A DNA stretch of 64,000 nucleotides from Gemmatimonadota bacterium (GCA_016713785.1 JADJOM010000002.1:186001-250000); one strand, 5' to 3'. Positions 53,558 to 64,000 are shown, numbered from the stretch's first letter. Notes: generated from the sequence alone by a model not told the origin. Numbers and translations are program-made.

Positions 53558-53764
53558 ATGCAAAATATCACGTTACACATCTCAGGCATGTCCTGCTCCC
53601 ACTGCCTGAACGCGGTCAACCGCGCGGTGGCGGGAGTCCCAGGGGTCGGGGTACGGTCGGTGACAATCGGTCGCGCCGACCTCACCGTGCCCGACGACGG
53701 GACGGCCGCGCTGGTGAAGGCCGCCATTGAGGAGGCGGGATACAAGGTCGAGGGTACGGCCTGA
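53558..53764 (+). CDS. copZ: CopZ-like copper chaperone (HMA domain)
   Basis: 68 residues, one heavy-metal-associated domain. The Cu(I)-binding motif GMSCSHC (Cys13, Cys16) sits in the first loop. CopZ delivers copper to the CopA ATPase, whose gene overlaps by one base. The start is ATG 53558. Confidence 0.92.
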   Translation: MQNITLHISGMSCSHCLNAVNRAVAGVPGVGVRSVTIGRADLTVPDDGTAALVKAAIEEAGYKVEGTA

Positions 53765-56090
53765 TGAGCGACACCGCCACCCCCGCGCCCCCCGAACCAA
53801 CCGTAGAGTTCGCGGTCTCCGGGATGACCTGCGCCGCGTGCAGCGCGCGGGTCCAGCGCCAGCTCGAGAAGACGCCGGGGGTGGCCCGGGCCAGCGTGAA
53901 CCTCATGACCAACGCGGCCACGGTTGCCTACGACCCCGCCCGCACCTCCCCCCACGACCTCGCCGCGGTGATCCGGGATACCGGGTATGGCGCCGAGCTC
54001 CCGGCCCCGGACCAGACCGTCGAGGAGGAGCTCGCCGCGGAGGAGGCCCGCTACGAGCGCGAACTCCAGCGCCTGCGGCTCAAGGTGGTCCTGACCCTCG
54101 GCGCCGCGGTGGTCGCCATGCTGCTCGGCGCGCCCCTCATGCTGCACGGCACCCCGCCACACGCCGCCGATCCGCTCTCCCGCGCCATGATGGCGGTGAA
54201 CCTGCTGCTCGTCCGGGCACTCCCCCCGCTGGGCCGCCTCGATCCCCACCTGGTGCGCCTCGGCATGCTGGCCCTGGTGCCCCCCCTGGTGGTCTGGGCG
54301 GGCTGGCGGTTCTTCGCGGCGGCCTGGGCGGCGCTCCGCCATCGCGCCGCCGACATGAACACCCTGATCGCCCTCGGCAGCATCGCCGCCCTGGCGCTCA
54401 GCGCGGTGAACACCCTCGCCAGCCGCGCGCTGCAGCGGCGCGGGCTCGAGCCCGACGTCTACTACGAGGCGGTGCTCTGGATCGTCGGCTTCGTGCTGCT
54501 CGGGAACTACTTCGAGGGCCGGGCCAGGCACCGCACCGGCGCCGCCATCCGGCGGCTGGCCGGGCTCCGCCCCGACCGGGCCATCGTGCTGCGCGATGGC
54601 ACCGAGACTGAAGTCGCCATCGCCTCGGTGCTCCCCGGCGACCAGGTCCTGGTGCGCCCCGGGCAGCGGATCCCGGTGGATGGCGTGGTGGTCGAGGGGC
54701 AGAGCGCGGTGGATGAGTCGATGCTCACCGGTGAGCCGATGCCAGTGCACCGCGGCCCAGGCGGCGAGGTGGTGGGCGGCACCCTCAATGGCGGTGGGGC
54801 CCTGCGCATGCGCGCCCTGCGCGTGGGGCGGGACACCGTGCTCTCACGGATCCTGCGGCTGGTCCGCGATGCCCAGGGCCAGAAGCCGCCGATCCAGCGC
54901 CTCGCCGACCGCATCGCCGCCGTCTTCGTGCCGGTGGTGATCGGCCTCGCCGCCCTGACCTTCGCCGGCTGGCTCTGGCTGGGCCCGGCCCCCGCGTGGT
55001 CAACGCGGTCGTGGCCGCGGTGTCCGTGCTGGTCATCGCCTGCCCCTGCGCCATGGGGCTCGCGGTGCCCACGGCCGTGATGGTGGCGACCGGTCGCGGC
55101 GCCGAGCTGGGCGTGCTCATCAAGGGGGGCGATGCGCTGGAGCGCGCGGCGGCGGTCGACACCGTCGTGCTCGACAAGACCGGGACCATCACCGAGGGCC
55201 GCCCCACGGTCACGCGGGTCGTGCCGGCGGCGGCCCTCGCCGCCGACGACCTCCTGCGCCTCGCGGCCTCGCTCGAGCGGCTGAGCGAGCACCCCCTGGG
55301 CGGCGCCATCGTGCGGGCGGCCGAGCAGCGTGGACTGGCCCTCGCCGACCCGTCGTTCTTCTACAGCGACGCCGGGCTCGGCGTCCGCGGCCGGGTGGAG
55401 GGGCGCGAGGTGGCGGTGGGCAACGCCCGGCTGCTCGCGCAGCTTGGCGTCGAGCCGCCTGCCGCGGCGGACACCCGTGCCACCGAGGTCCATGTGGTGG
55501 TGGATGGCACGCTGGGCGGCACCCTCGAGATCACCGACCCGGTCCGGCCCACCAGCGCCGCGGCCATCGCCCGCCTGGGCGCGCGCGGCATCGCGGTCGT
55601 GATGCTCACCGGCGACCAGCCTGCGGCCGCCGGCCACGTGGCCGCCGCGGTGGGGATCACGCGCGTGGTGGCCGGGGTCCTCCCGGATGGCAAGCTGGCG
55701 GAGATCCGGCGGCTGCAGGGGGAGGGACACGTGGTGGCCATGGTGGGCGACGGCATCAACGACGCCCCCGCCCTGGCGGCGGCGGATGTCGGCGTGGCGA
55801 TGGGCACCGGCACCGATACCGCCATGGACGCGGGGCAGGTCACCCTCGTCAAGGGCGACCTCGACGGCGTGGCCACCGCCTTCGCGCTCAGCCGCGCCAC
55901 CCTGCGCACCATCCGGCAGAACCTGTTCTGGGCCTTCGCCTACAACGTGGTGAGCATCCCCGTCGCGGCCGGCCTCCTCTACCCGCTGCTCGGCTGGCGC
56001 CTCAACCCGGCCATCGCCGCCGGGGCGATGGCCCTGAGCAGCGTCAGCGTCGTCACCAACAGCCTGCGGCTGCGCCGGGCGCGCGGCTGA
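53764..56090 (+). CDS. copA: Copper-exporting P1B-type ATPase (1-bp frameshift)
   Basis: Restored length is about 775 residues. An N-terminal HMA domain (MTCAACSAR, Cys23 and Cys26) is followed by eight membrane helices, the actuator motif TGEP, the transport motif CPC (ACPCAMGLAVPTAV), DKTGTITEG with the phosphorylated Asp, SEHPLG and GDGINDAPAL. Up to WLGPAP the reading is in one frame; from VVNAVVAAVSV it is in another. One extra C in the run at 54989-54993 restores it. The enzyme pumps Cu(I) out of the cytoplasm and is probably controlled by CsoR encoded next. Confidence 0.9.
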
Positions 56091-56117
56091 CCGGACCCTG
56101 CCCTCGAGGAGTCACTC

Positions 56118-56453
56118 ATGCCGGACGAGACCCTGCCCTGTGCCTGCGCCGCCGGCGATGACCGGCACGCCGTGGCGGTGGACCCCGAGATCAAGGCCAC
56201 CGTGTTGACCCGGTTGCGCCGCATCGAGGGCCAGGTGCGCGGGCTGCAGAAGATGGTGGAGGAGGAACGCTATTGCACCGACATCATCACCCAGGTCACC
56301 TCGGTGCAGGAGGCGCTGCGCGGCGTGAGCCGGTCGCTGCTCCGGAACCACCTGAAGCACTGCGCCTCCGCGGCCATCCGGGCGGACGACCCGGCCGCCG
56401 CGGAGGCGGTGTACGACGAGCTCGCCGACCTGCTCTTCCGCGGCGCGCGCTAG
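56118..56453 (+). CDS. csoR: CsoR-family copper-sensing repressor
   Basis: 111 residues, all-helical DUF156/CsoR fold with RLRRIEGQVRGLQKMVEEERYCTDIITQ. The Cu(I) ligands Cys53, His78 and Cys82 have exactly the CsoR spacing (25 and 4 residues). Two extra Cys (8 and 10) precede the domain. It follows copA by 27 bp and should repress the copZ-copA-csoR operon until copper binds. Confidence 0.92.
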   Translation: MPDETLPCACAAGDDRHAVAVDPEIKATVLTRLRRIEGQVRGLQKMVEEERYCTDIITQVTSVQEALRGVSRSLLRNHLKHCASAAIRADDPAAAEAVYDELADLLFRGAR

Positions 56454-56469
56454 CCGCCCGCGCCTTGCG

Positions 56470-56491
56470 CTCCCGGCCGGCAGGCCGGGAG
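56470..56491 (+). terminator. Hairpin terminator after csoR
   Basis: A 9-bp stem (CTCCCGGCC, 56470-56478, with 56483-56491) and a GGCA loop lie 16 bp after the csoR stop. It separates the copper operon from the receptor gene that follows. Confidence 0.55.
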
Positions 56492-56564
56492 ATTGCGCGC
56501 AACGGCAACGGTCGGCCGGCCGGCCGCGCGAGTGGAACGCGGGGGAACCACTGAGAGGGCACGC

Positions 56565-58835
56565 ATGACGCTCGCCGGGTTCGTGCTCCTGCCGCTGCTC
56601 GGCACGCTGCAGACCCAGGTCGGCGCGATCACCGGCACGGTCCGTGAGGCTGGGTCCCGCAGCCCCCTGCGCGAGGCGGTCGTCTCGCTGCCTACTGCCC
56701 GCCTCGTCACCCGTACCGATTCTGCCGGTCGCTATCTCCTGGCACCGGTCGCCCCCGGAACCTCCCTGGTCCTCGTGCGGCGGATCGGCTATGCCCCCGG
56801 GCGCTTTGTCGCCCTCGTGGCGGGCGGCGACACGGTCGAGATCTCGATCGAGCTCATACCGCAGCCGGTCATGCTTCCGCCGATCGAGACGCACGCCATG
56901 CTACCCGGCCTCATCTCCAGGGCGGAGGATTCGGTCCCCCCGACCGGCCGGGCCCTCTCCAGCGCTGAGATCCGCGCCCATCCGCTGTTGTCGGAACCCG
57001 ATGCGCTCATGGCGCTCGGTGGCGGGGAGGTGGTGCTGCGCACCGAATCACCCACCGGCCTCAACGTGCGGGGCGGCACCTCGGACCAGGTGACCCACGC
57101 CGTGGATGGTATCCCCATCCTCAACCCGTTCCACCAGGGCGGCGTCTTCAGCGCCCTCAATCCCGATGGGCTGGATCGCCTCGAGCTCCGCGGGGTGGTC
57201 GTGCCGGCCGAGGGCGCCGAGGCGCTTTCCGGGGCCGTGCTGGCCTCCACCAGACGACCTGGGACGGCGCACCGGGTGCAGACCGGATTCAGCACCACGC
57301 AACTCCGGGGCACGGTGGACGGACCGCTCCCCGGGGGGAGCGGATACCTCCTCAGCCTCCGGTCGGCGTTTCCCGGGCTGCTGACTCATCCCCGGGATCC
57401 CACCTATCTCCGCGGGGATAGTCACGACTGGCTGGCCACCCTCCGGGCGCCGGCGCTTGGTGGTGCGCTGCAACTGCTCGGCTTCGGGGCCGGCAATGAC
57501 GTGGACGCCTCCGCCCTGGCCTCTGCGCAGTTGTCCGTCGGCGAGGAGCCACCGCGCAACCGGTTCGACTGGAGCAGTCACTCCTTCGGGCTCGGGTGGA
57601 GCAGGGCGATCGGCGCGACCGCCCTGCAAGCGCGGACCTGGCAGGCTGCCGGGGTCGCGCACGCGGATTGGCGCGCCGCCGATTCGCTCCCGGAACGCTT
57701 GCACTCCTCTCTGCGGCAGACCGGCGCCAGCCTGTCGATCGACTACCCCGGGGCCGGCCATCGAACCACTGGCGGGCTCCGGGTGGAACGGACCACCGCG
57801 GCATATCGCGTGGCACCCGCCGGTGGCGGCTCGAACCTGATCACCATCGGAGCCCGCCAAACGCTCTGGCAGCCGTTCATCCGCCACCTCCGGCACTTCG
57901 GCCAGGGGCTCTCGGCGGAACTGACCGCCACCGCGACGCTCACCGCCCACGCCAGCCGATTCAGCCCCGCAGTGGCGGTGCGCCAGGCCCTCGGCCCCGC
58001 GGCCAGCGTGAGCCTGAGCCTCAGCCGCCGGCACCAGTTCCTGCAGTCGCTTCGGAACCCGGAGTCGGTGGTGGGGCACATCTTTCCGGCGGAACTCCCG
58101 GTGCTGGGCGGCCACTCGGGCGTGCCGATCGGCCGTGGTGACGAAGCCGGCGTGGAGCTCGAGCTTCGGCCGGCGGCCGCGCTCCGGTTCGAGCTTCGCG
58201 GCTATGCCCGACACTCCGAAGGACTCACGCTGGTCGCCCCCCGTCAGGCCGATCCCTTCGCCACCTCAGGCATCACGGCCGGCACCAGCCACGCCACCGG
58301 CAGCTCGCTGGCCGTACGCTGGAGCGGGCCGCGGCACGACCTGGTGGCCCGCTATGCCCATCAGCGGGTCCGCGTCAGCTACGGCGACACGACGTACATC
58401 CCCTCCTGGGGCGGGCAGCAGCTGCTGGACGCCGGCTTCCTGCTCCGCCCGGCCCAGGGCACGGCGCTTCGGCTCTCGGTCAGCGCCGAGACCGGCGCAC
58501 GGACGACCACCATCGAGGATCCGTTTGAGTGGGAGGCGTGCAACCTCCTCGATCGCGGCTGCGAGTTCGCCGGCACCCCCTCCCACCGGCTCGAGCCGCT
58601 GGGGAGCGTCGGTCTGCCGAGCTACATCCGTGCCGATGTCGGTGTGCGGCAGAGCGTGGGCCTGCATGTGGGCGGACGGCACCACCGCGTCGCGGCCTAC
58701 GGCACGCTCACCAACGTGTTCTCCCGGCGGAATCTCATGACCTACGTCCGTGACCCGGGCACCGGCGGCCGGACCCCCGTCAGGACGCGGCCCAGGGCCC
58801 TCTTGGTCCTGGGGGTCGAGTGGTCCCTCGAGTGA
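56565..58835 (+). CDS. TonB-dependent receptor-like barrel with carboxypeptidase-regulatory domain
   Basis: 756 residues. Signal peptide, a carboxypeptidase-regulatory-like domain (about 20-100, VGAITGTVREAGSRSPLREAVVSLP), a plug (about 145-245, GLNVRGGTSDQVTHAVDGIPILNPFHQGGVFSALNPDGLDRLELRG) and a beta-barrel. The plug resembles the group in which the usual VIRGP segment is altered (LRGVVVPAEGAEALSGAVLAST), as in SusC-like or orphan receptors. The ligand is unknown. The ECF sigma gene follows by 33 bp, so it may be part of its circuit. Confidence 0.85.
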   Translation: MTLAGFVLLPLLGTLQTQVGAITGTVREAGSRSPLREAVVSLPTARLVTRTDSAGRYLLAPVAPGTSLVLVRRIGYAPGRFVALVAGGDTVEISIELIPQPVMLPPIETHAMLPGLISRAEDSVPPTGRALSSAEIRAHPLLSEPDALMALGGGEVVLRTESPTGLNVRGGTSDQVTHAVDGIPILNPFHQGGVFSALNPDGLDRLELRGVVVPAEGAEALSGAVLASTRRPGTAHRVQTGFSTTQLRGTVDGPLPGGSGYLLSLRSAFPGLLTHPRDPTYLRGDSHDWLATLRAPALGGALQLLGFGAGNDVDASALASAQLSVGEEPPRNRFDWSSHSFGLGWSRAIGATALQARTWQAAGVAHADWRAADSLPERLHSSLRQTGASLSIDYPGAGHRTTGGLRVERTTAAYRVAPAGGGSNLITIGARQTLWQPFIRHLRHFGQGLSAELTATATLTAHASRFSPAVAVRQALGPAASVSLSLSRRHQFLQSLRNPESVVGHIFPAELPVLGGHSGVPIGRGDEAGVELELRPAAALRFELRGYARHSEGLTLVAPRQADPFATSGITAGTSHATGSSLAVRWSGPRHDLVARYAHQRVRVSYGDTTYIPSWGGQQLLDAGFLLRPAQGTALRLSVSAETGARTTTIEDPFEWEACNLLDRGCEFAGTPSHRLEPLGSVGLPSYIRADVGVRQSVGLHVGGRHHRVAAYGTLTNVFSRRNLMTYVRDPGTGGRTPVRTRPRALLVLGVEWSLE

Positions 58836-58868
58836 CCCACGGGGCACCTGTCACGAACCCGCCCCTCG

Positions 58869-59396
58869 ATGGTTCCTTCACCAATGCCGATGCGCTTCGA
58901 GGATGAGTTCGCGGTGCTGTACCACGAGCACTTCCCGCGGCTTGCGCGATACCTCGGCAGGCTCGGGGGTGACGCCGACCTGGCCGCGGACCTCGCCCAG
59001 GAGGCGTTCGTCCGGCTTTATCGCAGGGGCCAGGCCCCCGATACGCCCGGGGCCTGGCTGGTCACGGTCGCCACGAACCTGCTTCGGAACGCGCGGTCGA
59101 CGAGGTCCCGCCGCGCCCGGCTCCTGACGCCCGCGCGGGGGGCGGACACCCAGTCCGATCCGCCACCCTCCCCCGCCGCGGCCACCGAGGCGGAGGGGGA
59201 GCGGCGGCGGGTCCGGGCGACGCTGGATCAGCTGCCTGAACGGGATCAACAGCTGCTGTTGCTGCGCGCCGAGGGGTACAGCTACCACGAACTGGCCCGG
59301 ATCCTTGGCCTGAACGAGGCCAGCGTGGGAACCCTGCTGGCCCGGGCCAGGACGGCGTTTCGCGAGCGGTGGGAGGGGACCAGGAATGCACCCTGA
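58869..59396 (+). CDS. ECF-family RNA polymerase sigma factor
   Basis: 175 residues. Region 2 (FAVLYHEHFPRLARYLGRLGGDADLAADLAQEAFVRLYRRG) and region 4 (LDQLPERDQQLLLLRAEGYSYHELARILGLNEASVGTLLARARTAFRERW) are complete. The next gene overlaps its 3-prime end by 11 bp and encodes a zinc-finger anti-sigma factor, the classic arrangement. ATG 58869 is used; 58884 and 58890 are alternatives. Confidence 0.9.
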   Translation: MVPSPMPMRFEDEFAVLYHEHFPRLARYLGRLGGDADLAADLAQEAFVRLYRRGQAPDTPGAWLVTVATNLLRNARSTRSRRARLLTPARGADTQSDPPPSPAAATEAEGERRRVRATLDQLPERDQQLLLLRAEGYSYHELARILGLNEASVGTLLARARTAFRERWEGTRNAP

Positions 59397-60126
59397 CACA
59401 GAGGACTTCCAGCGGCTGCTCCACGGCGAATTGGCAGCCGCAGACGCCGGGGCGGTGCGAGCCCACCTTGGCGGCTGCGCAGACTGTCGCCACCGCTGGG
59501 AGGCGGTCCAGGCCGACGAGGCACAGGTGTCGAGTCTCCTGGCGCGCCTGGACGGAGCACCCCCCGTCCCCGATCTCGACGCGGTGCTGCGGCGAGCCCG
59601 GCAACCCGCGTGGCCAGCGCGTCGACTGGCCGCCACCGTCCTGCTGTCGGCGGGCCTCGCCACGGCCGCGTTCGCCATGCCCGGCTCGCCCGTACCGCAC
59701 TGGCTGGACCGGATCGTCCAGTGGGTCGCCAGACCCGCACCCGCGCCCTCCCTCGTGCCTGCCCAGCTCCCCGCCCCCGGGTCGAGCGGGATCGCTGTCG
59801 AGCCTGGGGACCGGTTCACGATCGACTTCGCCTCACCGCAGGATTCCGGTACAGTCACGGTTCGCCTGGGCGATGGCCCCATGCTGGTGGCAACGGCCCT
59901 GGGCCCGGGCGCGGCCTTCGAGACTGCCCCGGGTCGGCTCTTCATCCGGAACCAGGGAGCGCGGATCGACTACGAGATCATGGTCCCGCGGACCGCCGCC
60001 CAGGTGGAGCTCTCCGTGGCTGGCCGACGGCTGCTCCTCAAGCGCGGCCCCGGCATCCAGCTCCCGGTCGAGTCGGACACCAGCGGGAGCTACCGGATCC
60101 CGCTGGCGCCGGAGCGGGGCCCGTGA
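59386..60126 (+). CDS. Anti-sigma factor with zinc-finger (HxxxCxxC)
   Basis: 246 residues. The cytoplasmic N-terminus has the ZAS motif HLGGCADC (His27, Cys31, Cys34), then a membrane helix (about 79-97) and a periplasmic domain (about 120-240) of beta strands. It should sequester the upstream ECF sigma factor and release it on an envelope signal. The genes overlap by 11 bp. Confidence 0.88.
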   Translation: MHPDTEDFQRLLHGELAAADAGAVRAHLGGCADCRHRWEAVQADEAQVSSLLARLDGAPPVPDLDAVLRRARQPAWPARRLAATVLLSAGLATAAFAMPGSPVPHWLDRIVQWVARPAPAPSLVPAQLPAPGSSGIAVEPGDRFTIDFASPQDSGTVTVRLGDGPMLVATALGPGAAFETAPGRLFIRNQGARIDYEIMVPRTAAQVELSVAGRRLLLKRGPGIQLPVESDTSGSYRIPLAPERGP

Positions 60127-60194
60127 GTCACAAGCCAGCCGCTCAGGGGTTCCTTGGGAGTGTCCTTCGCTCACTCTCACGGAGATCCCCCGCC

Positions 60195-60911
60195 ATGAAC
60201 CGCTCCTGCAGCCTCGGCGTACCTGTACTGGCCGCCCTTTCGCTCGCCTGCGGTGCCTGCAGCAACAATGGCCCGGACACCCCTGCGTTCGTGGAGACCG
60301 AGGACATCTCGGTGTGCGCGCCCGGCGCAGGGCCCTATGGCCACGCGCTGACCAACCCCTATTTCCCGATGTCCGTCGGCCGCCAGCTCATCCTTGAAGG
60401 GATCGAAGGCGGGCAGGCGGTCCTCCTGGAGATCACGGTGCTGCCGGATACTGAACTCGTCGGCGGGGCCTGGACCCGGGTGATCGAGGAACGCGAGACC
60501 GTGGACGGTGCACTGCTCGAGGTCTCCCGCAACTTCTTCGTCCAGACTGCGGGTGGGGCGGTGTGCTATTTCGGCGAGGACGTGGATATCTACGAGAGCG
60601 GGGCGATCATCAGTCACGACGGGGCGTGGCGGGCCGGCGTGGCCGGCGCGGTCTCCGGGCTGTTCATGCCCGCGGCGCCAGCGGAGGGGATGGGCTTCCG
60701 CCAGGAGGTGGCCCCGGGCGTCGCGGAAGATCGTGTGATGATCACCACCGTGGGTGAGGCGGTCACCGTCCCGGCGGGAAGCTACGGCAACACGGTGCGC
60801 TTCGAGGAGACGACACCCCTCGAGCCGGGCGTCGTGTCGAAGAAGGTCTACGTCTCCGGCGTCGGGCCGGTGGTGGACAACGTGGTCCGCCTCACCAGCC
60901 TGACGCCATAG
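60195..60911 (+). CDS. Secreted lipoprotein of unknown function
   Basis: 238 residues, lipobox LSLACGACSNN, with Cys19 or Cys22 as the lipidation site. The body is beta-rich with repeated strands (GRQLILEGIEGGQAVLLEITVL, TRVIEERETVDGALLEVSRNFFVQT, KVYVSGVGPVVDNVVRL). Its internal pattern suggests a domain of the type often found as secreted putative targets of ECF systems. It lies 68 bp after the anti-sigma gene and may be part of its regulon. Confidence 0.7.
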   Translation: MNRSCSLGVPVLAALSLACGACSNNGPDTPAFVETEDISVCAPGAGPYGHALTNPYFPMSVGRQLILEGIEGGQAVLLEITVLPDTELVGGAWTRVIEERETVDGALLEVSRNFFVQTAGGAVCYFGEDVDIYESGAIISHDGAWRAGVAGAVSGLFMPAAPAEGMGFRQEVAPGVAEDRVMITTVGEAVTVPAGSYGNTVRFEETTPLEPGVVSKKVYVSGVGPVVDNVVRLTSLTP

Positions 60912-60926
60912 GCCCGGGCAGTTGCG

Positions 60927-62056
<1,130 letters not shown>

Positions 62057-62057
<1 letters not shown>

Positions 62058-62812
62058 CAGTCGTAGCTCTCGCCGTCGTTGCTGGCGCCGTTGCTGCGCG
62101 CCTCCTGGATGATCCGGAGCACCTCCGCCGGGTCATCGGTGACGTGGAACAGCTTCAGGTCCTCCGGATTGATCTTCCGCTCCTGCACCAGCGTGCTCGA
62201 GATCCAGTCCACCAGCCCCTGCCAGTAGGCCTTCCCCACCAGCACCACCGGGAAGCTGCTCACCTTGCCGGTCTGGATGAGGGTGAGCGCCTCGAACAGC
62301 TCGTCCAGCGTCCCGAACCCCCCCGGGAACACCACGAACGCCATCGAATACTTGGCGAACATCGTCTTCCGCACGAAGAAGAACCGGAAGTACATGCTCC
62401 GGCGCACGAACGGATTGGTTCCCTGCTCATGCGGCAGCTCGATGTTGCAGCCGATCGAGAGCCCCTCGCCCTCCACCGCGCCCTTGTTGGCCGCCTCCAT
62501 GATGCCCGGGCCGCCGCCGGTGATGATCGGGAAGCCGGCCTCGGCCAGCAGGCGGGCGGTCTCCACCGCCAGCGTGTACTGCGGGTCGGCCGCGGCCGTG
62601 CGCGCCGAGCCGAAGATGGCCACCGCGTCCTGGATGTCGCCCAGCTTCTCGAAGCCCTCCACGAACTCGCCCATGATCCGCAGCACCCGCCACGGGTCGG
62701 TCTTGCGGAGGGCGTCGGGGCGTTCCGGGAGCCCGACGTTCTCGAGCAGCTGTTCGTCCGCCGTCGGGCCGCGCTGGCGCGAGCTGTGACGCAGTTCCCT
62801 GTTGTTAGCCAC
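62057..62812 (-). CDS. LOG-family Rossmann-fold protein (TIGR00730)
   Basis: 251 residues from GTG 62810-62812. Signature motifs are GGGPGIMEAANKGA and PGGFGTLDELFEALT, as in LOG phosphoribohydrolases. The family includes cytokinin-activating LOG proteins and pyrimidine nucleotide nucleosidases (PpnN), which cleave nucleotide N-glycosidic bonds. The start lies inside the 3-prime end of the aminotransferase gene. Confidence 0.88.
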
Positions 62813-63953
62813 GGGCCAGTGACTCCAGGCAGGCCCGATGGTCCTCGGGCACGTTGTAGAAGTAGGGCGAGACCCGGACATGCCCCGGGCGGGCGTCGAC
62901 GATGAAGCCCTGCTCCGCCAGCCGCCGGACGTCGGCCTGCGGGTCCTGCCGCGGCAGCATCACGATGCCGCTGCGCTCGGCCGCGCTGGCGGCCACCCGC
63001 GGTCGCAGCCCATGCTCCATGGCGGCGGCGATGAGGTCCTCGGTCAGCGCCCGGGTGGCCGCGCCCACGGCCGGCAGGCCCAGCTCCTCCAGGATCGCGA
63101 GGCCCTCGAGCTGGGCGTAGACGCTCGCCACTGCGGGGGTGCCCATGTCCAGCCGGTGCGCATCGGCCGCGCGCTCCAGCCGGCGCGGGTCGAACCGGAA
63201 GGGCGTAGCGTGACTGAACCAGCCCGTCACCGCCGGTTCCAGCCCCGCGGCCAGCTCCGGCCGGACCGCCAGAAACGCGATGCCCGAGCCACCGAGCAGC
63301 CACTTGAGCCCGCCCGCGCAGTAGAAGTCCGCGCCCAGCGCGGCCAGGTCCGCCGGCACCTGCCCCACCGCCTGGTAGCCATCGACCAGCAGCAGCGCCC
63401 CGTTGGCCCGGCACAGCGCGCCGATGGCCGACACGTCCTGGATGGCTCCGCTGGTAAAGAACACGTGGCTCGTGGCCACGAGCGCCGTGCGGTGGTCGAT
63501 GGCCGCCGCGAACAGCTCCAGCGGCACCGTGATGCCGTCCGGGCTCTCCAGCACCACCACCTCCACCCCGCGCCGCGCCTTGGCCAGCCACTGGTAGGCC
63601 ACCGTCGGGAAGTCGAGGCTCGTGGTGACGACCCGGGGGCGGTCCGTGTACTCCAGGCTTTCCCCGACCACCGAAAGCGCCGACGAGATCGAAGGGTGGA
63701 GCGAAACGCACCCCGCCTCCGCGCCCACCAGGCGACCGTACCCCTCACGCAGCCGCTCGCACGCTGGCAGCCAGGTGTCGTACCAGGCGGCGGCCCCCCG
63801 GCGCTCCCATTCGTCCAGGTACCCTGTGAGTGCATCCCGGGTGCGCCGCGAGAGCGCCCCCAGGGAGCAGCTGTTCAGGTAGACGGAGTGCCGGAAGATG
63901 GGGAAGTCATCCCGGGAGCGCCCGAAGATGGGGGCGGGGCGCGCATCGGTCAT
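62805..63953 (-). CDS. Class V aminotransferase (PLP-dependent)
   Basis: 382 residues. The fold-type I signs are the PLP Asp191 (LLLVDGYQAVGQVP) and the Schiff-base Lys217 (YCAGGLKWLLGGSGIAFL). The closest motifs are of the kynureninase/cysteine-desulfurase class V group, which use PLP for C-N or C-S chemistry. The substrate is unknown. The 3-prime end overlaps the LOG gene by 8 bp, so the three form one operon with the DHS-like gene. Confidence 0.88.
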   Translation of the reverse strand: MTDARPAPIFGRSRDDFPIFRHSVYLNSCSLGALSRRTRDALTGYLDEWERRGAAAWYDTWLPACERLREGYGRLVGAEAGCVSLHPSISSALSVVGESLEYTDRPRVVTTSLDFPTVAYQWLAKARRGVEVVVLESPDGITVPLELFAAAIDHRTALVATSHVFFTSGAIQDVSAIGALCRANGALLLVDGYQAVGQVPADLAALGADFYCAGGLKWLLGGSGIAFLAVRPELAAGLEPAVTGWFSHATPFRFDPRRLERAADAHRLDMGTPAVASVYAQLEGLAILEELGLPAVGAATRALTEDLIAAAMEHGLRPRVAASAAERSGIVMLPRQDPQADVRRLAEQGFIVDARPGHVRVSPYFYNVPEDHRACLESLARG

Positions 63954-64000
63954 GGAGGGGAGAATATACTCTGGTTATCTTGGTCCGCATGGCGGACCCC
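63954..64000. promoter_or_regulatory. Promoter end of the aminotransferase operon
   Basis: 47 bp at the right edge. It has an AT-rich spot (GAATATACT) that on the minus strand reads AGTATATTC, a plausible -10. A dyad GGTCCGC-ATG-GCGGACC (63982-63998) contains an ATG on the plus strand (63989) that could start a gene leaving the window; too little sequence is left to decide. Confidence 0.35.

Noticed and set aside
46521..56090. CocE, Sco-2 and CopA as true pseudogenes
   Set aside because: Each has one indel in a G/C run and otherwise intact motifs on both sides; assembly error is more likely, though not proven.

Overview
The window is a 64 kb stretch of very GC-rich, tightly packed bacterial chromosome. 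It holds about 70 protein genes. I found no rRNA, tRNA, insertion sequence, phage gene or CRISPR array. Many proteins carry lipoprotein or signal-peptide N-termini. There are three TonB-dependent receptors with Gram-negative outer-membrane features, ECF sigma/anti-sigma pairs, a FecR-type regulator, a second-class EF-G and a bacterial deoxyhypusine-synthase-like gene. This mix fits a Gram-negative, aerobic, soil or sediment bacterium. Gemmatimonadota is my best guess, but no universal marker is present and that assignment is inference.

Layout. 1-5.4 kb (minus strand): VOC protein, DUF4345, amidohydrolase lipoprotein, family-5 solute-binding protein, lipoprotein, DinB. 5.4-11.6 kb (plus): two paralogous acidic lipoproteins, each preceded by a good sigma-54 (-24/-12) promoter, with a CDF transporter between them, followed by a sigma-54 activator, a third acidic lipoprotein and a TPR protein. 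11.6-14.0 kb (minus): a putative electron-transfer cassette of two b561-like four-His membrane proteins, a Tat-type Rieske protein and a four-helix membrane protein. 14.3-21.9 kb: small conserved proteins, a rhodanese-like CX4CW protein, an EF-G paralog, and an ArsR/SRPBCC pair with a leaderless, self-overlapping promoter. 21.9-30.8 kb: ABC exporter, SDR, BFD-like ferredoxin, GAF histidine kinase, barrel protein, a GspG-like prepilin with its own sigma-54 promoter, and an HD-GYP phosphodiesterase. 30.5-39.1 kb: a ZnuD-like TonB receptor and an ECF sigma/FecR/STN-TonB receptor locus.

39.4-56.5 kb is a copper and cytochrome-oxidase-assembly island with two divergent arms. The leftward arm encodes a His/Met/Cys-rich protein, a degenerate PCu(A)C-like lipoprotein, a mono-haem cytochrome c, a single-chain fusion of MbnP-like and MbnH-like (di-haem) modules, a CcmH-like factor, a DJ-1/PfpI protein and a BNR-repeat lipoprotein. 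The rightward arm encodes CopC, a CocE-type hydrolase, CopD, two Sco proteins, a canonical PCu(A)C chaperone and a CtaG oxidase-assembly protein. A CopZ-CopA-CsoR operon follows. The genes could together import, chaperone, export and sense copper and load it into oxidase and the MbnP site. 56.5-60.9 kb carries a TonB-receptor-like barrel with an ECF sigma/anti-sigma pair. 60.9-64 kb is an overlapping minus-strand operon of deoxyhypusine-synthase-like, LOG-family and class-V aminotransferase genes.

Five well-conserved genes are each broken by a single-base indel in a 4-5 base G/C run (near 12145, 47995, 50031, 52861 and 54991), with a possible sixth near 46546. This pattern looks more like residual assembly error than real pseudogenes. 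I annotate them as single interrupted genes.
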